A stretch of 7,390 nt of DNA from Clostridiales bacterium. Lineage in GTDB: Bacteria > Bacillota > Clostridia > Peptostreptococcales > BM714. The position numbers were made by a program, and so were the translations under genes. This document shows positions 1-5,038 of this stretch, in pieces. Position 1 is the stretch's first letter, and each line of letters begins with the position of its first letter. Location of the stretch: NCBI GenBank assembly GCA_002869095.1, contig PKTO01000359.1, positions 1 to 7,390 of the forward strand, given 5' to 3'. The notes below the pieces were generated by a model, which was not told where the DNA came from, searched no databases, and was given only the letters and a program-made list of their open reading frames with translations.

Positions 1-615
1 AAGTTTCTTGCATGCGTATTCATGCTTGTCGATCATGTCGGCTACATATTTTTCCCCGGTCTCATATTCATGAGGGCCATACGCCGCTTGGCTTTTCCCA
101 TTTTCGCATGGCAGGCAGACAAATGTTACTAAAAAACCTCTAATCTCAAAAAATACATGGGACGACTTTTTGTATTCGCGATAGTATCGCAAATACCCTA
201 TATATGGTTTTCTCCCGGAAAGCTGAATATCATGCCTACAATCCTTGTAGGACTATGGGTGATATGGCTCCACGAAAACGGAGGCCGCTACGGATTTCTG
301 CTGGCCGCCATTTTGGCGTCCACCGGAGACATTGTCAATCTGCAGTACGGTTCCTACGGACTTTTCATGATATGGATTTTTCATATTTTCATGAGTGACA
401 AGGGACTTGCATCGCTCGCCTATGCCGCCATGTCGGTTTTCTTTGCCTGGGCATCGGGGTGGTCCTTCTCCATGGTCTTTCAGTCCCTCAGCATATTCTC
501 ATTGTTTTTAATATTCAAAGACTGGAAAATACATATGCGCTTGAACCGATACTTCTTCTATTTTTTCTATCCGGGGCACATAATTGCGATTCTTCTTATT
601 GAATCCTTGATTTAA
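1..615 (+). pseudogene. TraX-like membrane protein, 5' end off window, interrupted by in-frame TAA
   Basis: Frame 1 is open from the window edge and encodes a very hydrophobic protein resembling the TraX family (named for the F-plasmid pilin N-acetyltransferase; the role of chromosomal Firmicute copies is unknown to me). Family-like landmarks are an early MLVDH segment, RRLAFPIFAWQ (about residues 28-38 of the visible part), TSNLKKYMGRLFVFA with SQIPY after it, and a C-terminal FFYFFYPGH. A TAA at 130-132 falls between CY and KTSNLKKY. The spacing from FAWQ to the TSNLKKY segment matches what I recall of the family without any frameshift, so this looks like a point nonsense change rather than a gene end. 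An ATG at 157 could restart translation, giving 152 residues, but that would lose the conserved N-terminal part. The true start lies upstream. The gene ends at TAA 613-615. The family call is moderately sure; the interruption is read directly. Confidence 0.72.
130..132 (+). other. In-frame TAA inside the traX-like gene
   Basis: Reading frame 1 gives codons TAC TAA AAA at 127-135. Similarity to TraX-like proteins continues in the same frame on both sides, so a single substitution from a sense codon (for example GAA, CAA, AAA or TTA) explains it. A sequencing error cannot be excluded. Confidence 0.75.
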
Positions 616-620
616 AAACC

Positions 621-651
621 AAAAGGGACAGACATTTTTGTCTCCATTTTT
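621..651 (+). repeat. Left terminal inverted repeat
   Basis: Pairs with 1201-1231 in inverted orientation with three mismatches, at repeat positions 14, 20 and 21. It lies 5 bases after the traX stop. The left copy can also form a small hairpin of its own, AGACA (630-634) with TGTCT (639-643), which the right copy cannot. Confidence 0.8.
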
Positions 652-736
652 GGCATATTTATAGACTTCGAATCCAAGATGGAGCGTTTTGCCTTTCTTT
701 TGCCCTTTGTTTTTTGTTTTTACATCTTTCCTTTCC

Positions 737-784
737 ACTTTCTACTGCATCTATCTTTGCCCTTGTTTTTAATCTTTTGCTGCC
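737..784 (+). repeat. 48-bp direct repeat, copy 1
   Basis: Matches 1056-1103 at 45 of 48 positions (offset 319 bases; mismatches at 751, 767 and 779). It starts ACTTTCTACTGCAT and ends in TAATCTTTTGCTGCC. The TAATCTTTTCC-like core recurs at about 1030, 1089, 1140, 1186 and 1262. Confidence 0.85.
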
Positions 785-873
785 ATCTGTTCTTTCTTTT
801 TCTGCCTGGTTACTCACACCAATGAATTTTCGGCTGCACCCTTCTTGCGGTTATTCATTCCGTTTCGTCTTTC

Positions 874-936
874 GGCAAAACCTAAAATCCGCAAACTCGC
901 TTCGCTCAAACAAAGCGAATTTATAACGGTTTAGCC
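874..936. repeat. Interrupted palindrome with nested hairpin
   Basis: Outer arms GGCAAAACC (874-882) and GGTTTAGCC (928-936) pair at 8 of 9 positions. Inside, AAACTCGCTT (893-902) pairs with AAGCGAATTT (913-922) at 9 of 10 positions around a 10-base loop. Shortly after it a small hairpin GCATC-GGGA-GATGC follows at 961-974. It could be a fold used by a mobile element or part of a structured transcript; nothing here decides which. Confidence 0.55.
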
Positions 937-1055
937 TTATCCCAAACGGTGAAAAACAACGCATCGGGAGATGCCGTGCAATTCAAAGCTGCAAGTAACT
1001 GGTTTTTACCTTTTGCAATTTCTTTGTTCTTAATCTTTTCCTTTCCAACTGACCA

Positions 1056-1103
1056 ACTTTCTACTGCATTTATCTTTGCCCTTGTCTTTAATCTTTTCCT
1101 GCC
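1056..1103 (+). repeat. 48-bp direct repeat, copy 2
   Basis: Second copy of the repeat at 737-784, with 45 of 48 positions identical. It runs directly into the heptamer-period stretch that begins at 1100. Confidence 0.85.
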
Positions 1104-1179
1104 CACTGCTCACTGCCAGCTGCAAGCTGCCCTTGCTTGTAATCCTTTCCTGACAGCTGACAACTGACATCTGATATCT
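1100..1179 (+). repeat. Degenerate 7-bp tandem repeats
   Basis: Two runs with a strict 7-base period. 1100-1127 reads TGCCCAC, TGCTCAC, TGCCAGC, TGCAAGC. 1151-1178 reads TGACAGC, TGACAAC, TGACATC, TGATATC. A further run lies outside the right inverted repeat at 1242-1262 (TGCCCTT, TGCCCAC, TGTTCTT). The period is not a coding signal, as no frame holds a recognisable protein. Confidence 0.65.
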
Positions 1180-1200
1180 GCTCTTAATCCTTCCTACTTC

Positions 1201-1231
1201 AAAAATGGAGTAAAAAAGGTCTGTCCCTTTT
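1201..1231 (-). repeat. Right terminal inverted repeat
   Basis: Inverted partner of 621-651 (28 of 31 positions). Its outer edge lies about 50 bases upstream of the darA -10 element. Confidence 0.8.
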
Positions 1232-1257
1232 TAGTTTTTCCTGCCCTTTGCCCACTG

Positions 1258-1287
1258 TTCTTAAATCTTTTCCATATGTGTTATAAT
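1258..1287 (+). promoter_or_regulatory. Extended -10 promoter for darA operon
   Basis: A perfect TATAAT at 1282-1287 is preceded by TG at 1279-1280, the extended -10 arrangement. The -35 region is poor (TTCTTA at 1258-1263, 18-base spacer), which extended -10 promoters tolerate. It sits 25 bases upstream of the darA start and probably drives darA-holB-ricT and the genes after them. Confidence 0.7.
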
Positions 1288-1312
1288 GGTAAAAACACTT
1301 GGAGGTACTCCA

Positions 1313-1639
1313 ATGAAACTGATTACGGCAATAATACACGATGAGGATTCCAAGGAATTGTTGAAAAAATTGAATGAAAAGGAATACAGGGTCACTAAGC
1401 TTGCTTCCACCGGTGGATTTTTGCGTTCCGGCAACACGACTCTTTTTATCGGGGTGTCGAAAGAACAGGTGGATGGCGTACTCGAACTGATAAGGGATAC
1501 ATGCAAAAAACGCAAGCAATTGACAACGACGGCTCCGGTCGGAGCCAACACAAGCAATTTTGTCGTATTGCCCCTCGAGGTTACTGTAGGCGGGGCGACT
1601 GTATTCATAACGGACGTTGAGCGTTTCGAGAAATATTGA
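1313..1639 (+). CDS. darA: PII-like c-di-AMP receptor DarA (YaaQ/DUF970)
   Basis: This 108-residue protein matches DarA/YaaQ of Bacillus in length (about 109) and sequence. MKLITAII at the N-terminus, the LASTGGFLRSGNTT segment (about residues 30-43) and the C-terminal EVTVGGATVFI are the conserved family stretches. DarA is a trimeric, cytoplasmic, PII-fold protein that binds the second messenger cyclic di-AMP; its downstream partner is not settled. In the known structures the TGGF/SGNTT region lies at or near the nucleotide site. The ATG at 1313 is chosen because GGAGG at 1301-1305 lies 7 bases upstream and the TATAAT lies between it and the next upstream in-frame start (GTG 1286), which would overlap the promoter. 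It is the first gene of the run and ends 11 bases before holB. In Bacillus darA also sits just ahead of holB, with yaaR between; yaaR is absent here. Confidence 0.93.
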   Translation: MKLITAIIHDEDSKELLKKLNEKEYRVTKLASTGGFLRSGNTTLFIGVSKEQVDGVLELIRDTCKKRKQLTTTAPVGANTSNFVVLPLEVTVGGATVFITDVERFEKY

Positions 1640-1650
1640 AAGGAAGAAAC

Positions 1651-2589
1651 ATGGCATACAGCAATATCACAGGCCATGAGCCGGTTAAAAGATATCTTAA
1701 AAACGCCCTGGCAAAAGGGGTTTTTTCCCATGCCTATCTTTTCGAAGGCCAATCCGGTGTGGGAAAGCTTGATATGGCCAATGAGTTTGCAAAAGCCGTC
1801 AATTGCCAAAAGGGAAATGAAGAGGCATGCGACGAATGCGTAAGCTGCAGGAAGGCCGATGTCTTGAACCATCCCGACATAATTTTGACGGGGCCTGACG
1901 GAAGAAGCATAAAGAATGAGCAGGTAAAGGCTCTTCAGGCGGAAATGCACTTGAAGCCGTACGAAAGTCGCAGGAAGGTGTTCATAATAGACAGTGCCGA
2001 CACGATGACGCCACAGGCCCAAAACAGTCTTCTCAAGGTTTTGGAGGAGCCGCCGTCTTCGAGTCTGGTGATATTGGTAAGCTCAAATGAAGTCGGCCTG
2101 CTTCCCACCGTAAGGTCAAGGTGCCAAAGGCTTCACTTCGGCAGAGTTATCAAAGAAAGCCCGGCAGGCGGCATTTCGGGCAATTCCACGGAAACTTCCC
2201 ATGAAAGTGCCCAAGAACCGGCTTTTCCGGAAGACAGGGATAAAAGCTTGATGTTTGTCGGTGACTGCATCAAGAAGAATACTAAGGGCATGTTTGAATT
2301 TTCGGAGCGGATAGCAAAGGCCGACCGGATGGAATGCCTCGGGATTCTAAACATGATCATTGCATGGTTCAGGGATTTATCCCTTTACATTGAAACAAAG
2401 AACGGGCAATTCATTATCAATCATGATAAAATGGACGAGATAAAGAGTTTGGCGCGAAAAACAAACGGCAAGTCAGTCTACAAGGCTATTGAAGCCCTGT
2501 TGGAGGCTATAGAGAAAATGCATGGGACGGTAAATCAGCAGATGATTGTAGATCATCTGGTTCTAAAAATACAGGAGGCGCTTAAATGA
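1651..2589 (+). CDS. holB: DNA polymerase III delta' subunit (clamp loader)
   Basis: A 312-residue AAA+ protein with the delta' layout. The N-terminal GHEPVKRYLKNAL is followed by a P-loop-like GQSGVGK at residues 33-39. Zinc-module cysteines are C52, C60, C63 and C66. Then come KVFIIDSADTMTPQAQNSLLKVLEEPP, in which the Walker B acidic pair is replaced by D-S-A-D, and the SRC motif in TVRSRCQRL. Delta' has a stator role in the clamp loader that opens the beta ring at replication forks. The altered Walker B fits a subunit that does not hydrolyse ATP, although the P-loop is unusually well kept. The helical C-terminal third is as divergent as usual. The ATG at 1651 is preceded by AGGA at 1641-1644; an in-frame TTG at 1636 overlaps the darA stop and has no ribosome site of its own. 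The stop overlaps the ricT start (ATGA), indicating coupled translation. Confidence 0.93.
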   Translation: MAYSNITGHEPVKRYLKNALAKGVFSHAYLFEGQSGVGKLDMANEFAKAVNCQKGNEEACDECVSCRKADVLNHPDIILTGPDGRSIKNEQVKALQAEMHLKPYESRRKVFIIDSADTMTPQAQNSLLKVLEEPPSSSLVILVSSNEVGLLPTVRSRCQRLHFGRVIKESPAGGISGNSTETSHESAQEPAFPEDRDKSLMFVGDCIKKNTKGMFEFSERIAKADRMECLGILNMIIAWFRDLSLYIETKNGQFIINHDKMDEIKSLARKTNGKSVYKAIEALLEAIEKMHGTVNQQMIVDHLVLKIQEALK

Positions 2590-3257
2590 TTAAGGTGGTA
2601 GGAGTCAGGTTCAAGGAAGTGGGCAAGATATATTACTTCGATCCGGGAGAGTACGAGATAGAGCAGAACCAGAATGTGGTTGTCGAAACCGCAAGGGGCG
2701 TTGAGTACGGGAACGTCGCAATAGGGACGAGATTCGTGCCCAAGAAAGAGGTCTTTCAGCCGCTTAAAAAGGTTTTGAGAATGGCTACGCCCGAGGACGA
2801 TGAAAAAAATGCGGAGAACAAGCTCAGGGAAAAGGAAGCGTTTGCGCTATGCCACGAAAAAATAGAAAAGCATAAGCTTGAAATGAAGCTGATCGACGTT
2901 GAATTCACATTCGACAACAATAAAATCATTTTTTATTTCACGGCGGACGGGCGGATTGATTTCAGGGAATTGGTCAAGGATCTGGCGGCAGTGTTCAGGA
3001 CACGCATAGAGCTCAGGCAAATAGGCGTGAGGGATGAGGCCAAAATGATTGGCGGGCTTGGCCCGTGCGGAAGGAAATTGTGTTGCTCAAGTTGGCTTGG
3101 GGACTTTGACCCCGTTTCTATAAGGATGGCAAAAGACCAGAGCCTTTCACTCAATCCTGCCAAGATCTCGGGAATTTGCGGAAGATTGATGTGTTGCCTC
3201 AAGTATGAGCACGAGACATACCAATACCTGGACAAGCAGCTTCCAAAGGTGGGCTAA
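2586..3257 (+). CDS. ricT: RicT (YaaT/PSP1 domain) truncated by in-frame TAA
   Basis: The 223 residues cover nearly all of the PSP1/RicT core and match Bacillus YaaT along their length: VGVRFKEVGKIYYFDPG at the start, VETARGVEYG, DVEFTFDNNKIIFYFTADGR, then GPCGRKLCC and CGRLMCCLKYE. C161, C166, C167, C198, C203 and C204 are at the same residue numbers as I recall for YaaT, including those needed for the Fe-S clusters of the RicA-RicF-RicT (Y) complex. That complex assists RNase Y in mRNA maturation and affects sporulation and competence. AGGAGG at 2573-2578 lies 7 bases before the ATG, and the start overlaps the holB stop. The TAA at 3255-3257 comes right after KQLPKVG, where Bacillus YaaT continues without a break, and the same frame stays open for another 168 codons. 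The core may still fold, but the C-terminal part is lost unless the stop is read through. Confidence 0.88.
   Translation: MIKVVGVRFKEVGKIYYFDPGEYEIEQNQNVVVETARGVEYGNVAIGTRFVPKKEVFQPLKKVLRMATPEDDEKNAENKLREKEAFALCHEKIEKHKLEMKLIDVEFTFDNNKIIFYFTADGRIDFRELVKDLAAVFRTRIELRQIGVRDEAKMIGGLGPCGRKLCCSSWLGDFDPVSIRMAKDQSLSLNPAKISGICGRLMCCLKYEHETYQYLDKQLPKVG
3255..3257 (+). other. In-frame TAA inside ricT
   Basis: Codons GGC TAA AAG at 3252-3260. From memory, the Bacillus YaaT sequence has glutamate at this place (LPDIGE-MITT), so one change GAA to TAA would create the stop. The stop is TAA, so it cannot be selenocysteine (TGA) or pyrrolysine (TAG) by the known mechanisms. Confidence 0.8.
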
Positions 3258-3764
3258 AAGATTGAAACCCTTCAAGGGCTCGGGGTCGTGATAGCAAGGA
3301 ATTTGATGACCCAGTCCGTGAAGGTGCTGGTAGAGGGCAAACACGAGAGGGACCGAGAAATAATTCTGCTGACGGTTGACAAGATAGAAAATGCCAGAGG
3401 GGAATGCCCCAAGCAGGTCGTGAATGTTCCCGAAATGCCCGAAATCACATTTGCCAAGCCCATGGACGAAAGAACTGGAAAAACCGACGCCGAGAACACG
3501 GCAAAAGAGCAAAGCAAAAGGCCGTCAGGCGGCAAGACCGAAAAAGCTTCTGATTCGGGGCAACAAAACAAAAAAGATGACGAATCCAGGCCAAAATCAA
3601 ATTTTAAAAAGCGAAGACGAAAGAAAAAGCCCAAGTACCACAGCAAAGACACAAAGGCCAACAATCCTAACAGCAAGAATAAAGGCAAGAATTCAAACAA
3701 GAACTGGAGCGATAAATCGACAAATGAAAAAAGCCCAAACCCAAAAGGTGGAGCTGATGCGTGA
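3258..3764 (+). pseudogene. C-terminal part of RicT plus lysine-rich tail
   Basis: This is the same frame as ricT, open for 168 codons after the TAA. The first about 45 residues (KIETLQGLGVVIARNLMTQS..VKVLVEG, then ILLTVDKIE) correspond to the small beta-rich end of YaaT (TTANGPAKVVGLNIL... in Bacillus), so they belong to ricT. The remainder is a low-complexity, strongly basic, disordered-looking tail: a KKRRRKKKPK cluster, then N/K/S-rich sequence ending at TGA 3762-3764. Such a tail suggests RNA or RNase Y contact (inference). A GTG at 3288 could start a separate protein of 158 residues, but only a weak G-rich stretch precedes it. The tail runs without gap into ccdA. The long open frame and protein-like composition argue that the break is recent or an artefact. 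Confidence 0.7.
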
Positions 3765-4450
3765 TGTCCGATATTTCCATATTGATTGTTTTTGCAGAAG
3801 GAATAGCATCGTTTCTTTCCCCCTGCATTCTGCCTCTCATGCCGGTCTATTTGAGTTATCTCGTTGGAAGCACGATTGATGATGAAATGGAAAGCGATTT
3901 TCTGCGAAAAAAGGTAATCATAAATACTCTGGGATTCATCCTGGGGCTATTTGTCGTTTTTGGAGCATTGGGAGCGGCATCCACAATTTTGGGAAGGGTG
4001 CTTGTCAGAAATGCCCAAACCATAGAAAAAATCAGCGGAGCTGTAATAATACTCTTCGGCCTTCACCATGTTGGAGTGCTGAGGATCCGAAGGCTTGAAA
4101 AAGAAAAGAGGATGAAGATAAAGACTGCTGCGGTGCCTGGATTTTTAAGGTCGGTTGCAATCGGAATGGCCTTCAGCTTCGTGTGGACCCCATGCATAGG
4201 GCCCATACTCGGGTCGGTTTTGCTGATGGCCGGAAGCACAGGCAACATGCTTGAGGGATTCTATCTGCTTTCAATATATTCGTTGGGCTTTTCGGTGCCT
4301 TTCCTTTTGGTTGCGCTGTTTTATCAATACCTTCTGGGCAAGATTCCGAATTTGGAAAAGCATCTTGACAGAATAAAGGTAATAAGTGGCATACTCTTGA
4401 TTATTTTGGGTATATTGCTATATGCAGACAAGCTTAGCATATTGTATTGA
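3764..4450 (+). CDS. ccdA: CcdA-type thiol:disulfide electron-transfer membrane protein
   Basis: A 228-residue integral membrane protein with about six hydrophobic segments, the usual size and layout of CcdA (the short DsbD-beta type). The two redox cysteines are present in their signature contexts: FLSPCILPLMPVYLSYL (C21) and FVWTPCIGPIL (C144). CcdA takes electrons from cytoplasmic thioredoxin and passes them to thioredoxin-like proteins on the outer face, for cytochrome c maturation or spore cortex (in Bacillus) or general thiol reduction. No cytochrome genes are near, so its partner here is most likely the selenolipoprotein encoded 25 bases downstream. A GTG at 3761 overlaps the previous stop (GTGA) and is 7 bases from GGAG at 3750-3753; the ATG at 3764 is 10 bases away. 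Either is possible and they differ by one residue. Translation is probably coupled to the ricT tail, which must then be translated or bypassed. Confidence 0.92.
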   Translation: MSDISILIVFAEGIASFLSPCILPLMPVYLSYLVGSTIDDEMESDFLRKKVIINTLGFILGLFVVFGALGAASTILGRVLVRNAQTIEKISGAVIILFGLHHVGVLRIRRLEKEKRMKIKTAAVPGFLRSVAIGMAFSFVWTPCIGPILGSVLLMAGSTGNMLEGFYLLSIYSLGFSVPFLLVALFYQYLLGKIPNLEKHLDRIKVISGILLIILGILLYADKLSILY

Positions 4451-4475
4451 CAATCAATCAAGAGGAGCTGTTAGA

Positions 4476-5015
4476 ATGAAAATCAAAATATTCGGGCCTT
4501 TGTTGACCGCCGCAGTTTGTCTGGTTCTGCTGGCGGCCGGATGCACCGAAAAAACGCCTGATGAAAATCCGGCGGAAGACATCAGTCCCTACAACGGAAT
4601 AGAGGCATACGATTTCAGCTTGGACACATATGAAGGTCAAACACATAAACTCTCCGATTACAGGGGAAAGGTTGTCATTTTGAACTTCTGGTACTCAACC
4701 TGACCTTCGTGCCGGGACGAGCTCCCGATGCTCCGTGAGGCTTACGGAGAAATGGACAAAGATGAGATTGCCCTATTGTCCATAAACATGGCTTTTTACG
4801 ACAAGCTCAACAAAACCCTGGACCTGATCGAAGACCTGGAATTGAATTACCCCGTGCTTCTCGACAGGGATGGAAGCGTAACGGAAAAGTATAACTTCAA
4901 GTTTACTCCAGCGACCTTTTTCATTGACGGAAACGGAATAATAAGAAGCATGTATTATGGAATTTTCGGCAAAGATGTTTTGCTGGAGGAAATTGAGAAG
5001 ACCAGGCAATACTGA
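4476..5015 (+). CDS. Selenocysteine-containing TlpA/ResA-like thioredoxin lipoprotein (UPSC active site)
   Basis: Reading TGA 4701-4703 as selenocysteine gives one protein of 179 residues. Order: a signal peptide with a lipobox-like LLAAGC (lipid-attached C23), a short Pro/Glu-rich linker, and then a TlpA/ResA/AhpC-TSA fold. Conserved parts are DFSLDTYEGQTHKLSDYRGKVVILNFWYST, then U76-P-S-C79, RDELPMLREAY, and FTPATFFIDGNG with the cis-proline P145. The TGA sits exactly at the first cysteine of the WCxxC-type motif, and the family sequence carries on in frame afterwards, the classic picture of a Sec-for-Cys selenoprotein. The likely role is a thiol-disulfide reductase or peroxide-handling protein on the outer face of the membrane, reduced by CcdA just upstream. 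AGAGGAG at 4461-4467 lies 8 bases before the ATG. Gene callers would end it at 4703 or start a second piece at 4728. Its specific substrate cannot be told. The alternative, an ordinary nonsense mutation, is less likely given the position. Confidence 0.88.
4701..4703 (+). other. UGA selenocysteine codon (Sec76)
   Basis: Codons TCA ACC TGA CCT TCG TGC give S-T-U-P-S-C. The resolving cysteine C79 is intact and the frame runs on to a normal TGA stop at 5013-5015. Genuine TGA stops also end darA, holB, ccdA and trmN6, so TGA is not globally reassigned; a local signal is needed. Confidence 0.87.
4709..4731 (+). promoter_or_regulatory. Candidate bacterial SECIS hairpin
   Basis: Immediately 3' of the UGA, CGGGA (4713-4717) and UCCCG (4723-4727) form a perfect 5-bp stem around the 5-base loop CGAGC. 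Below a C/A mismatch, three weaker pairs (4709-4711 with 4729-4731) can extend it. The loop begins 14 bases after the UGA and has a G within its first two positions, as expected of bacterial SECIS elements that recruit SelB. The Escherichia coli-type GGUCU loop is absent, which is usual outside enterobacteria. Confidence 0.55.
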
Positions 5016-5038
5016 AAGGGAGACGGGAAAATTAAGTC

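Larger units (their letters stand above)
621..1231. mobile_element. Non-autonomous or decayed element bounded by 31-bp inverted repeats
   Basis: The stretch between traX and darA has no convincing gene; reading frames inside are at most about 70 codons, low in complexity and without family features. It is bounded by imperfect inverted repeats: 621-651 and the complement of 1201-1231 agree at 28 of 31 positions and both begin AAAAGGGACAGAC and end CTCCATTTTT. The similarity runs a few bases further out (AAAAAC on both sides) with a one-base indel. Inside are a 48-bp direct repeat, heptamer-period arrays and a 63-bp interrupted palindrome. GGGACAGAC-type ends are, from memory, often seen around IS200-like/Y1 (REP-type) transposase genes in Gram-positive bacteria. 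That link is inference, since no transposase is present. I saw no clear target duplication. Similar repeat sequence continues to about 1272, so the right boundary is uncertain. Confidence 0.6.

Noticed and set aside
625..651. Terminator for traX formed by the hairpin in the left inverted repeat
   Set aside because: The stem is only about 5 bp with a T-rich loop and no proper T tract after it; the sequence is better explained as a repeat end.
737..1103. CRISPR-like array
   Set aside because: Only two copies of the 48-bp repeat, 319 bases apart, with no regular spacers and no cas genes.
949..1167. Small protein genes inside the spacer
   Set aside because: Frames follow the repeat composition, lack ribosome sites and show no protein-like pattern.
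1636..1653. TTG start for holB five codons upstream
   Set aside because: It overlaps the darA stop and has no ribosome site of its own, whereas ATG 1651 has AGGA at a good distance.
1261..2022. Long minus-strand reading frame opposite darA and holB
   Set aside because: It has no recognisable domains, covers the promoter and ribosome site of darA, and lies opposite two well-supported genes.
3255..3257. ricT TAA as another selenocysteine or pyrrolysine codon
   Set aside because: Sec uses UGA and Pyl uses UAG; the replaced residue in homologues is not cysteine and no special hairpin is evident.
3272..3700. Minus-strand frame rich in Leu, Phe and Ser opposite the ricT tail
   Set aside because: Its composition is the mirror of the Lys/Asn/Ser-rich tail and it has no start signal or family match.
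4422..4703. Separate short gene ending at the TGA 4703, plus a second gene starting at 4728
   Set aside because: The two pieces are the front and back of one thioredoxin fold in one frame, split exactly at the active-site cysteine codon; only the first has a ribosome site (4461-4467).
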